Of a stretch of 64,000 bases of DNA, positions 14,373 to 22,321 are shown piece by piece. Source of the DNA: Streptomyces indicus. Its GTDB lineage: Bacteria; Actinomycetota; Actinomycetes; Streptomycetales; Streptomycetaceae. The stretch is from contig NZ_FNFF01000009.1 of NCBI RefSeq assembly GCF_900100315.1, positions 186,001 to 250,000 of the forward strand. The letters are read 5' to 3'. Below the pieces are notes generated by a model. It searched no databases and had not been told where the DNA came from. It was given only the letters and a program-made list of their open reading frames with translations. Both the position numbers and the translations under genes were made by a program. Within the stretch, counting starts at the first letter, position 1. Each line of letters starts with the position of its first letter.

Positions 14373-17255
14373 TCACGCCGGAACGATGTTCACCAGCTTC
14401 GGCGCCCGCACGATCACCTTGCGGATACCGGCGCCGCCCAGCGCCGCGACGACCTTCTCGTCCGCCAGGGCCAGGGCCTCCAGGTCGCTGTCGGAGATGG
14501 ACGGGGCCACCTCCAGGCGCGCCTTGACCTTGCCCTTGATCTGGACGACGCAGGTCACGGTCTCGTCCACCACGTACGCGGGGTCGGCGACCGGGAACTC
14601 GGCGTAGACGACCGAGTCGGTGTGGCCCAGCTTGCGCCACAGCTCCTCGCCGATGTGCGGGGCCAGCGGGGCGATCAGCAGGACCAGCGGCTCCGCCACG
14701 GAGCGCGGCACCGCACCGCCCGCGAACGTCTTCGTCAGGTGGTTGTTCAGCTCCGTGATCTTGGCGATCGCGGTGTTGAAGCGCAGGCCCTCCAGGTCCT
14801 GGCGGACCCCGTCGATCGCCTTGTGCAGCGCACGCAGCGTGGCCTCGTCCGGCTCGGCGTCCACGACGGTCACGGCGCCCGTGTCCTCGTCGACGATGTT
14901 GCGCCACAGGCGCTGCAGCAGCCGGTACTGGCCGACCACGGCACGCGTGTCCCAGGGACGCGAGACGTCCAGCGGGCCCATCGCCATCTCGTACAGACGC
15001 AGGGTGTCCGCGCCGTACTCGGAGCAGATGTCCTCCGGAGTCACCGAGTTCTTCAGGGACTTGCCCATCTTGCCCAGCTCGCGCTTGACCTGCTGGCCCT
15101 CGTACCAGAAGGCGCCGTCGCGCTCCTCGACCTCGGCGGCCGGCACCGGGAAGCCGCGGTCGTCGCGGTACACGTACGCCTGGATCATGCCCTGGTTGAA
15201 CAGGCGGTGGAACGGCTCGGCGGCCGAGACGTGCCCCAGGTCGAACAGGACCTTGGACCAGAAGCGCGCGTACAGCAGGTGCAGCACCGCGTGCTCCTGG
15301 CCGCCCACGTACAGGTCGACGCCGCCGTGCGGCTTGGTGTCGCGCGGGCCCATCCAGTAGCGCTCGACGTCCGGGTCCACCAGCCGCTCGCTGTTGTGCG
15401 GGTCCAGGTAGCGCATCTCGTACCAGCACGAACCGGCCCAGTTGGGCATGGTGTTGGTCTCGCGGCGGTACTTCCTGACGCCCGCGCCGTCGCCCAGGTC
15501 CAGCTCGACGTTGACCCAGGCCTCGTTGCGCGACAGCGGGGTCTCCGGAGAGGTGTCCGCGTCGTCCGGGTCGAAGGTGCGCGGCGAGTAGTCGTCGACC
15601 TCCGGCAGCTCCAGGGGCAGCATCGACTCGGGCAGCGCGTGCGCGACGCCGTCCTCGTCGTAGACGATCGGGAAGGGCTCGCCCCAGTAGCGCTGGCGGC
15701 TGAACAGCCAGTCGCGCAGCCGGAAGTTGACGGTGCCCTCGCCGATGCCGCGCTCGGTCAGCCACTCGGTGATCTTCGCCTTGGCCTCGACGACGCCCAT
15801 GCCGTCCAGGGAGATCTCGTCGTTGGCGGAGTTCACCAGCTTCGCCTCGTACGAGGAGAAGGCGTCGTCCCACGTCGAGGGGTCCTGGCCGCGGTCGTCC
15901 GAAGGCTCGACGACGCAGCGCATCGGCAGCTCGAAGGCGCGCGCGAACGCGAAGTCGCGGCTGTCGTGCGCCGGGACGGCCATGATCGCGCCGGTGCCGT
16001 AGCCCATCAGCACGTAGTCGGCGATGAAGACCGGGACCTGCTCGCCGCTGACCGGGTTGACGGCGAACGCGCCGGTGAAGACGCCGGTCTTCTCCTTGGC
16101 GTCGGCCTGCCGCTCCACATCGGACTTCGAGGCCGCGAACGCGCGGTACTTGGCCACGGCCTCGGCCGGCGTCGCGTGCCCGCCGGTCCACACCTCGTGC
16201 GTGCCCTCGGGCCAGGCGGCCGGGACGATCGAGTCGACCAGTTCGTGCTCGGGGGCCAGCACCATGTAGGTGGCGCCGAACAGGGTGTCCTGGCGGGTGG
16301 TGAAGACGGTGATCGCGTCCGAGTCGCCGACCTTGAAGTCGACGCGGGCGCCCTCGGAGCGGCCGATCCAGTTGCGCTGCTGCAGCTTGATGGCCTCGGG
16401 CCAGTCCAGCGCGTCCAGGTCGTCGATCAGGCGGTCCGCGTACGCGGTGATCCGCATGTTCCACTGGCGCAGCTTGGACTTGAACACCGGGAAGTTGCCG
16501 CGCTCGGAGCGGCCGTCCGCGGTGACCTCTTCGTTCGCCAGGACGGTGCCCAGGCCCGGGCACCAGTTGACGGGCGCGTCGGAGGCGTACGCCAGACGGA
16601 ACTCGCTCAGGACGTCGGCGCGCTCGGCGGCGGTCAGCTCGCTCCAGGCCTTGTCCGTGCCGGGCACGGCGCGCTCGCCGGACTCGAACCGGGCGACCAG
16701 CTCACTGATCGGGCGGGCCTTCTTCGCGTCCGCGTCGTACCAGGAGTTGAAGATCTGCAGGAAGATCCACTGGGTCCACTTGTAGTAGTCCGGGTCGATC
16801 GTGGCGATCGAGCGGCGCTTGTCGTGGCCCAGGCCCAGGCGGCGCAGCTGGGACTTCATGTTCTCCATGGCCGCCTCGGTGGACACCCGCGGGTGCGTGC
16901 CGGTGGCGACGGCGTGCTGCTCGGCGGGCAGGCCGAAGGCGTCGAAGCCCAGGGTGTGCAGCACGTTGTACCCGGTCATGCGGTGGTACCGGGCGTAGAC
17001 GTCGGTGGCGATGTAGCCCAGCGGGTGACCGACGTGCAGACCCGCACCCGAGGGGTACGGGAACATGTCCATGATGAACTTCTCGGGCCGCGCGGCGATC
17101 TCGGGGTCGCCGGTCAGCACGCCGCTCGGGTTGGGCGTCTCGTATGTGCCGTTCGCGTCCCAGAAGTCCTGCCAGCGCGCCTCGATGTCCGCGGCCATGG
17201 CCGCGGTGTAGCGGTGCGGGGCTGCGACTTCGGCAGCCGAATTCGTCTCGCTCAT
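14373..17255 (-). CDS. leuS: Leucyl-tRNA synthetase
   Basis: 960 residues from ATG 17255 (MSETNSAAEVAAPHRYTAAM) with TAAGGATC as ribosome site. Class I synthetase: HIGH-type motif HVGH (74-77) after MFPYPSG, the CP1 editing domain (about 270-480, with the Thr-rich TVFTTRQDTLFGATY segment that clears mischarged tRNA), KMSKS-type motif KMGKS (about 729-733), the anticodon-binding helical bundle, and the C-terminal domain ending VRAPKLVNIVPA. It charges tRNA-Leu in the cytoplasm. An earlier in-frame ATG (17297) lies between the attenuator terminator and this start and is less likely. Expression is probably controlled by the upstream leader peptide and terminator. Confidence 0.97.
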   Translation of the reverse strand: MSETNSAAEVAAPHRYTAAMAADIEARWQDFWDANGTYETPNPSGVLTGDPEIAARPEKFIMDMFPYPSGAGLHVGHPLGYIATDVYARYHRMTGYNVLHTLGFDAFGLPAEQHAVATGTHPRVSTEAAMENMKSQLRRLGLGHDKRRSIATIDPDYYKWTQWIFLQIFNSWYDADAKKARPISELVARFESGERAVPGTDKAWSELTAAERADVLSEFRLAYASDAPVNWCPGLGTVLANEEVTADGRSERGNFPVFKSKLRQWNMRITAYADRLIDDLDALDWPEAIKLQQRNWIGRSEGARVDFKVGDSDAITVFTTRQDTLFGATYMVLAPEHELVDSIVPAAWPEGTHEVWTGGHATPAEAVAKYRAFAASKSDVERQADAKEKTGVFTGAFAVNPVSGEQVPVFIADYVLMGYGTGAIMAVPAHDSRDFAFARAFELPMRCVVEPSDDRGQDPSTWDDAFSSYEAKLVNSANDEISLDGMGVVEAKAKITEWLTERGIGEGTVNFRLRDWLFSRQRYWGEPFPIVYDEDGVAHALPESMLPLELPEVDDYSPRTFDPDDADTSPETPLSRNEAWVNVELDLGDGAGVRKYRRETNTMPNWAGSCWYEMRYLDPHNSERLVDPDVERYWMGPRDTKPHGGVDLYVGGQEHAVLHLLYARFWSKVLFDLGHVSAAEPFHRLFNQGMIQAYVYRDDRGFPVPAAEVEERDGAFWYEGQQVKRELGKMGKSLKNSVTPEDICSEYGADTLRLYEMAMGPLDVSRPWDTRAVVGQYRLLQRLWRNIVDEDTGAVTVVDAEPDEATLRALHKAIDGVRQDLEGLRFNTAIAKITELNNHLTKTFAGGAVPRSVAEPLVLLIAPLAPHIGEELWRKLGHTDSVVYAEFPVADPAYVVDETVTCVVQIKGKVKARLEVAPSISDSDLEALALADEKVVAALGGAGIRKVIVRAPKLVNIVPA

Positions 17256-17327
17256 GATCCTTAGGGCTCCATCGATCGTCTCTGCTGCGTTTTCCACCGA
17301 GTCCGGCTGCGACGTACAGCCGAAATG

Positions 17328-17351
17328 AAAAAACCCCTCGCACAGGAGGGG
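17328..17351 (-). terminator. U-tailed intrinsic terminator in the leuS leader (attenuator)
   Basis: On the minus strand: CCCCTC, loop CTGTGC, GAGGGG, then six T. A terminator with a U tract is rare in this G+C-rich DNA, and it lies upstream of leuS rather than after a gene, which points to premature-termination control. Confidence 0.85.
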
Positions 17352-17353
17352 AC

Positions 17354-17408
17354 GCCGCGCTGATTCCGGTCCACGAATTCGTCAGTGGCCGGTACTGATC
17401 AGCGCGGC
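17354..17408 (-). promoter_or_regulatory. Long leader hairpin of the leuS attenuator
   Basis: GCCGCGCTGAT (17354-17364 on the plus strand) is perfectly complementary to 17398-17408, and CCGG-CCAC arms (66-74 and 85-92 of 17300+) extend the stem inside. The outer arm overlaps the leader stop codon, so a ribosome in the leader peptide would decide whether it forms. Which of the alternative structures favours read-through is not clear from inspection. Confidence 0.7.
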
Positions 17409-17437
17409 TCGCTAAGCAGAAGGCGTACGGCACGCAT
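17399..17437 (-). CDS. Leu leader peptide MRAVRLLLSEPR
   Basis: A 12-codon frame on the minus strand, ATG at 17437 and TGA at 17401-17399: MRAVRLLLSEPR, with three consecutive Leu codons (CTT CTG CTT). It has no ribosome site, but a TACCCT -10 box ends 6 bases before the ATG, so the mRNA probably begins at the ATG (leaderless). It is followed by a hairpin and a U-tailed terminator and then leuS. This is the layout of classical amino-acid attenuation; short Leu-rich leaders of similar appearance are annotated as putative leader peptides in actinobacteria. Confidence 0.75.
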   Translation of the reverse strand: MRAVRLLLSEPR

Positions 17438-17443
17438 GGCGTC

Positions 17444-17449
17444 AGGGTA
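17444..17449 (-). promoter_or_regulatory. -10 box of the leuS leader transcript
   Basis: TACCCT on the minus strand, 6 bases before the leader ATG; no convincing -35 box. Start of transcription is predicted at or within a base of 17437. Confidence 0.5.
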
Positions 17450-17669
17450 CCGCAGGGGCCGAGCGGCCCGCATCGGGCTTCCGGGGTCGCCCCACCGGGC
17501 CCGGGCGCCTCGGGGTTACTCCGCGTACCGCCCTCTATCGGGGCAACGTCAAGAGACACTCGCCACTTGATAACAACGCAATAACTCAAACCCCGAACCG
17601 GTCGGTACGGGGCCACTTAGCATGCGGCAGCGGGACCCGCTTTCGAACCATCATCCGGGAGTCATCCCC

Positions 17670-19388
17670 ATGAACCCTCTCACCCCCCATAGCCGTACGC
17701 CCCGTTCCTCCCCCGGGCCGGGCCGCGCGGCACGCGGAGCGTTAACCGGTGCGGTGCTGCTCCTGATACCCCTGGTCGTGGTGGCGGGCAGCGACGCGTT
17801 CCGCGCCGCGCTCGACTTCACGACCGGAGTGCTCTGCCTGGTCGCTCTGACCTGCAGCATCGCCTGGGGCCTGGTCGCCTCCGACCGGCTCTTCCTCTCG
17901 CCGAAGCAGCGGCTGCTCGCCCAGGGCGTGCACCGGGCGACCGCCATCGCCGCGCTCGGCTTCCTGCTTCTGCACGGCACGGTCAAGCTGGTGCTCGACC
18001 ATGTGTCCGCGCTCGGCGCGCTCGTCCCGTTCGGTCTCGGCGTGACCGGCACGGACGGTCTGATCGGCTTCGGCGCCCTGGCCGGCCTGCTGATGATCGT
18101 CGCGGGCGTCACCGGCGCCCTGCGCTCCTCCTTCGCCTCCCCCGCCCGGATCGCGGGCCGCTGGCGCGCGCTGCACATGCTGGCCTACCCCGCCTGGTGC
18201 TCGGCCCTGGTGCACGGCCTGTACGCGGGCCGCGCGCCGAGCACCTGGGTCGTGGTCCTGTACTGCCTGTGCCTGGCCGGTGTGGCCGGGGCCCTCGCGC
18301 TGCGGGCGGCTCCGCTGCCGGTCAAGCGCAAGGTGGCGGCCCGCGTCCTCGCCCTCCTGAACCGCCAGCCGGCACCCGACCGCGGCGAGCCGGTCGAGAC
18401 CCCGCGCCGCGAGGGGCCGCTGCCCGGGATGAGCGGCGTGCCCGGGGCCGGCGGACTGTCCGCGGCGGGCGGGCTGTCCGGGGCGGGCGGACTGCCCGGC
18501 CTGGGTGCGCTCGGGCAGGCCGCCGAGCCCGCTGCCTCCCGGCCTCAACTCCCTTCCCAGACCGGCGGTTCGCGCCCCTCGTATGCGGAGGAGACGCGCC
18601 GGTACGAGACGGAGCCGCGTTTGTACGGGGAGGAGACGCGCTTGTACGAGGAGGCGACTCGCTCGTATGAGGAGCGGCCCCGCGCCGGGGACGGCATGGC
18701 GGCCGCCTACCGCGCGGTCTCCTCGGCGCCCGGGGCGCGCCCCCTGCCGCTCCAGGAGGAGGAGCACAGCGGCCGCTGGCCCTCCCCGTCACCGCCGCCG
18801 CCCGGTGAGGCGGCACGCCCGGTGGTGATGCCCGCCGCCTCCCCGGCCTCCTCGTCCCCGGCCTCCTCCTCGTACGACACCGGGCCGGTGCCCGTGTACG
18901 ACACCGGGTCCGTACCAACCGTCGGCGGCACCGGGTCCGTACCCACCGTCGGCGACACCGGGTCCGTACCCACCGTCGCCCCAGGCCCCGTCCCCACCGC
19001 CGACCCCGCGGCGGCACCCCCCTCCGTCCCCGACCGGAGCAGCGAGGTCCCCTTCTACGTGACCAGCGACCCCTACGACACCGGCTCGACGCCGACGTAC
19101 GGCTCGGGCCCGATCGCCCCGTACGACACCGGCCAGACACCGCCGGCACCGCTCTACGAGGCCCCCACCGAACCGATCGCGGCCCCTCTCGCGAGCCCGA
19201 TCGCGAGCCCGGTGGCAGGCCCCCTCGCGAGCCCGCTCGGGAACCCGGTCGCAGGGCCGCTCGGGTACCCGGTGCCGGCGCCCGGCCCGGCTCCGGCGCC
19301 AGGCCCGGGACCGAGCCCGTTCGAGGCGCCCGCCGCGGGTGAGCCCTGGTCCGCGCCCGGCGCCCCGTCGACGGGGGGCCGTCGTTGA
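17670..19388 (+). CDS. Ferric-reductase-like heme membrane protein with long repetitive Pro-rich tail
   Basis: 572 residues from ATG 17670 (GGGAG ribosome site; 17622 is an in-frame but poorer start). Residues 22-212 hold about six membrane segments. Two helices carry histidine pairs with the spacing used to hold stacked b-type hemes in ferric-reductase/NOX transmembrane domains: His88 and His102 (14 apart), His169 and His182 (13 apart). From about 220 on the protein is a disordered cytoplasmic tail with three repeat types: GGLSGAGG-like, Tyr-Glu rich (EETRLYEEATRSYEE) and DTGSVPTV/SPIASPVAGPLA repeats. It overlaps the next gene by 4 bases (TTGA), so the two proteins are made together; probable function is transmembrane electron transfer fed by that partner. 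Confidence 0.85.
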   Translation: MNPLTPHSRTPRSSPGPGRAARGALTGAVLLLIPLVVVAGSDAFRAALDFTTGVLCLVALTCSIAWGLVASDRLFLSPKQRLLAQGVHRATAIAALGFLLLHGTVKLVLDHVSALGALVPFGLGVTGTDGLIGFGALAGLLMIVAGVTGALRSSFASPARIAGRWRALHMLAYPAWCSALVHGLYAGRAPSTWVVVLYCLCLAGVAGALALRAAPLPVKRKVAARVLALLNRQPAPDRGEPVETPRREGPLPGMSGVPGAGGLSAAGGLSGAGGLPGLGALGQAAEPAASRPQLPSQTGGSRPSYAEETRRYETEPRLYGEETRLYEEATRSYEERPRAGDGMAAAYRAVSSAPGARPLPLQEEEHSGRWPSPSPPPPGEAARPVVMPAASPASSSPASSSYDTGPVPVYDTGSVPTVGGTGSVPTVGDTGSVPTVAPGPVPTADPAAAPPSVPDRSSEVPFYVTSDPYDTGSTPTYGSGPIAPYDTGQTPPAPLYEAPTEPIAAPLASPIASPVAGPLASPLGNPVAGPLGYPVPAPGPAPAPGPGPSPFEAPAAGEPWSAPGAPSTGGRR

Positions 19389-20977
19389 ACGCACCCCTGC
19401 CCGACGTCCCGGAGGTCCGGGTCGTCGGACTGCCGCAGCTCACCTCGGGGTTCGACCTCGTCGAGCGGCTCGATCTGGCGATGCACCTCAAGGTGCACGG
19501 GCCGCTCGAACCCATGGGCGGCGAGCGGCTCGCCCGGCTCGCCGACGACGTGGTGCTGCGCGGCAGAGGCGGCGCGGGCTTCCCGTTCGCCCGAAAGCTG
19601 CGGGCCGTCGCCGACGCGGCGATCAAGCGGGGCGTACGTCCGGTCGTCGTCGTCAACGGCAGCGAGGACGAGCCGGCCTGCCGCAAGGACACCGTCCTCA
19701 TCAACCGCGCCCCGCACCTCATCCTCGACGGCGCCCTGCTCGCCGCCGAGGCGCTCGGCGCCCGCACCCTCGTCGTGGGCGTCACGCGCGACTCCACCGA
19801 GGCCTCGATGACCGCGGCACTCGCCGAGCGCGGCCTGTCCAACCGCCGCGGCGCCCCCCTGCGCGCCCGCGTCCAGCGCAACCCCGAACGCATGGTCACC
19901 GGCGAGGCCTCGGCCCTGATCCGGTCCGCCGACGGCGGTCCCGCGCTGCCGCCCGGCCGCCGGGTGCGCGCCGCCGAGTCGGGCGTGGGCGGCGCACCGA
20001 CGCTGCTCTCCAACGCCGAGACCTTCGCGCAGCTCGCGGTCGCCGCCCGCATCGGCCCGTCCCGCTACCGGGGCACGGGCCTGTACGACGAACCGGGCAC
20101 CGTGCTGCTCACGCTCTCCGGGGCCGTGGCGCGCCCGATGGTGGTCGAGGTGCCGACCGGGGTGCCGCTGCGGTACGTGCTGCAGCTGGCCGGTGCGCCG
20201 CCGCTCCCCCAGGGCGTGCTGACCGGCGGCTACCACGGCAGCTGGCTGGACGCGGTCGCCGCGCACGACGCCGTGGTCTCGCGCGCGTCCCTGGAGGCGC
20301 TCGGCGGTGCGCTGGGCGCGGGCGCGATCCTGCCGATCGGGCCGGAGACCTGCGCGCTCGGCGAAGGGCTGCGCGTCGCGCAGTGGCTGGCCGACGAGAG
20401 CGCAGGGCAGTGCGGCCCGTGCCGACTCGGTCTGCCGGCGGCGGCGAGCGGCCTCGCGGACGTCCTGAACGGCGGGGGCCCGGCGGCACTCGAGGCGCTA
20501 CGGGAGATCACCCGCGCCGTGAAAGGGCGCGGGGCGTGCAAGCACCCCGACGGCTCGGCGCGGTTCATCGCCTCGACGCTCTCGGCCTTCAAGGACGACC
20601 TCGCGATGCACGTCCTGAGCGGCGGCTGCGGGCGCGAGACCCGCGGGGTGCTGCCGCTGCCCCGGCCGGGCGGCGCGGATCCGGGCCTGCCCAGCGGTGA
20701 ACGGCTGGTCGTGGACTGGACGTTGTGCCAGGGGCACGGGCTGTGCGCCGACGTCGTACCGGAGTTGATCACCCTCGGCCCGGACGGCTTCCCCTCGGTC
20801 GCCGACGCGGGCGTACCGCTGGCCCTGCGCGGACGCGCCCAGCGGGCGGTACGCCGCTGCCCCGCCCTGGCCCTGCGCCTGGAACGCGCCGCGGACCAGG
20901 TCCCGGGCCGGCAGCCGCGGCGTGCCGCGCTGCCGGGCGCGCCGGGGCGCAAGGCGCTGGAGAGCGGCTGGAGTTGA
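19385..20977 (+). CDS. NuoF-like flavin/iron-sulfur protein fused to a ferredoxin domain
   Basis: 530 residues from a TTG overlapping the previous stop. Residues about 30-400 match the 51-kDa (NuoF) subunit of NADH dehydrogenase: FMN loop GRGGAGFP (60-67), NGSEDEPACRKD (91-102, replacing NADEGEPGTFKD), a SLBB-like part, and the N3 cluster region. That motif is altered: ESAGQCGPCR has Ala where NuoF has the first Cys, leaving Cys343, Cys346 and Cys385. Residues 440-500 are a small ferredoxin with Cys448, Cys454 and Cys492-Pro, a 3Fe-4S pattern. No other Nuo subunit is nearby, so this is a stand-alone electron carrier/oxidoreductase, most likely handing electrons to the coupled heme membrane protein. 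Electron donor (NADH or other) is unknown. Confidence 0.85.
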   Translation: MNAPLPDVPEVRVVGLPQLTSGFDLVERLDLAMHLKVHGPLEPMGGERLARLADDVVLRGRGGAGFPFARKLRAVADAAIKRGVRPVVVVNGSEDEPACRKDTVLINRAPHLILDGALLAAEALGARTLVVGVTRDSTEASMTAALAERGLSNRRGAPLRARVQRNPERMVTGEASALIRSADGGPALPPGRRVRAAESGVGGAPTLLSNAETFAQLAVAARIGPSRYRGTGLYDEPGTVLLTLSGAVARPMVVEVPTGVPLRYVLQLAGAPPLPQGVLTGGYHGSWLDAVAAHDAVVSRASLEALGGALGAGAILPIGPETCALGEGLRVAQWLADESAGQCGPCRLGLPAAASGLADVLNGGGPAALEALREITRAVKGRGACKHPDGSARFIASTLSAFKDDLAMHVLSGGCGRETRGVLPLPRPGGADPGLPSGERLVVDWTLCQGHGLCADVVPELITLGPDGFPSVADAGVPLALRGRAQRAVRRCPALALRLERAADQVPGRQPRRAALPGAPGRKALESGWS

Positions 20978-20990
20978 GACGGCGGGGCGT

Positions 20991-21090
20991 CCGGGCGGCC
21001 GGGGACGGGCTCCGTGGGGTCGAGGCGGCCGGGGACAGGCACCGTGACGTTGAGGCGGCCGGGGACGGGCATCGTGGGGTCGAGGCGGGT
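20991..21090. repeat. 30-bp tandem repeat, 3.3 copies
   Basis: Units start at 20991, 21021, 21051 and 21081 (pattern GAGGCGGCCGGGGACGGGC...), exactly 30 bases apart, in the spacer between the convergent NuoF-like gene and the histidine kinase gene. Confidence 0.85.
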
Positions 21091-21124
21091 CAGCCCTCGC
21101 GGACCGAGCTGCGGCCCACCCGGG

Positions 21125-22321
21125 TCAGCCGTCGAAGACGACGGCGATCCGCAGCCCGCCCCCGGCCCCGGCCTCCGCGTCGATCCGCGCGCCGTGGGCC
21201 TCGGCGATGGAGCGCACGATCGACAGGCCGAGGCCGTGCCCGCTCTGGTGCGCCAGCCGGTCCTGCGTCAGACGGCGGAACGGTTCGAAGAGGTCGGCCA
21301 CGCGGTCGGGCGGCACCTCGGGGCCCGAGTTGGCCACCGTCAGCGTGCGGCCTTCCAGCGTGACGTGGACGTGGCCGCCGGGGTGGTTGTAGCGGATCGC
21401 GTTCCCGATCAGGTTGGTGAGCAGGTGGCGCAGCAGCACCGGGTCGCCGGTCACCCGCAGGTCGGGGCCCGTGACCGTCACCTCGACCTGCTTCTCCCCG
21501 GCGGGCGCGGCGAGTTCGGCGCCCGCCTGCCGGGCCAGGGCCGCCAGGTCGACCGGCTCGGTGGCGCCGAGTCCGCGGTCGCTGCGGGCGAGCAGCAGCA
21601 GTGAGGCGATGAGCCGCTCGGCGTCGCGGTTGGCGGTGAGCAGGTCGTCGCGTACCTCCGCGAGACCGTCCGGCAGCGGGTCGGCGAGGCCGACTTCGAG
21701 GCTGGTGCGCTGGACGGCGAGCGGGGTGCGCAGCTCGTGCGAGGCGTTGGCGACGAAGCGGCGCTGGCTGTCGAAGGCCTTCTCCAGGCGGTCCAGCATG
21801 GTGTCGAAGGTGTCCGCGAGCCGGTGCAGTTCGTCGTCGGGGCCGGTCAGGGCGAGCCGCTCGTGCAGGTTGTGGTCGCTGATCCGGCGCGCGGACTCGG
21901 TCATCGCGGTGATCGGCCGCAGCGCACGCCCGGCCAGCCACCAGCCGAGCAGCCCGGCGAACAGCGCCATCACGAGCAGGCCGATCCCGGACCAGGTGAG
22001 CATCTCCTGGAGCGCCGCGTCCTGCACGGCCTGGACGGTCCGCTCGGTCTTGCGGATCGCGATGCCGTCGATGCCGGCCGGGTTCCAGGGCGGGGTGGCG
22101 CCGTACGGCTCGGTCCGCAGCGCCTCGTCGGGGACCGGACCGCCGTCGGTCAGCCGCTGGATGTCCATGCCCTCCACCTTCTGCGCCGTGCCGTGACGGG
22201 CGAGCAGCACGACGAAGGCGAGCAGCGCGACACCGGACAGCAGGAACAGTCCGCTGAAGGCGACGGCGAGGCGGGCGCGGAACGGCAGGCGGCGCGGCGA
22301 GAGCGCCGAACGCAGGGTCAT
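21125..22321 (-). CDS. Sensor histidine kinase (OmpR-partner class)
   Basis: 398 residues from ATG 22321, which overlaps the regulator stop as ATGA. Two membrane segments (about 17-42 and 110-130) flank a short extracytoplasmic sensor loop of about 65 residues. Then HAMP (RALRPITAMTESARRIS), HisKA with the phosphorylated His195 in ASHELRTPLA, and an HATPase with N box NLIGNAIRYN and G box SGHGLGLSIV. Domain order and size are those of the CutS/MprB-like kinases. The signal is unknown. The kinase-regulator pair is divergent from two FtsX-type permeases and an ATPase, a frequent pairing in Gram-positives where the transporter handles antimicrobial peptides or envelope stress. Confidence 0.93.
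   Translation of the reverse strand: MTLRSALSPRRLPFRARLAVAFSGLFLLSGVALLAFVVLLARHGTAQKVEGMDIQRLTDGGPVPDEALRTEPYGATPPWNPAGIDGIAIRKTERTVQAVQDAALQEMLTWSGIGLLVMALFAGLLGWWLAGRALRPITAMTESARRISDHNLHERLALTGPDDELHRLADTFDTMLDRLEKAFDSQRRFVANASHELRTPLAVQRTSLEVGLADPLPDGLAEVRDDLLTANRDAERLIASLLLLARSDRGLGATEPVDLAALARQAGAELAAPAGEKQVEVTVTGPDLRVTGDPVLLRHLLTNLIGNAIRYNHPGGHVHVTLEGRTLTVANSGPEVPPDRVADLFEPFRRLTQDRLAHQSGHGLGLSIVRSIAEAHGARIDAEAGAGGGLRIAVVFDG

Noticed and set aside
14622..17264. 880-codon open frame opposite leuS
   Set aside because: Composition typical of an antisense frame in high-GC DNA; leuS on the other strand is complete.
17256..17500. T-box riboswitch for leuS
   Set aside because: No T-box core sequence or specifier stem; the leader-peptide plus terminator layout explains the region.
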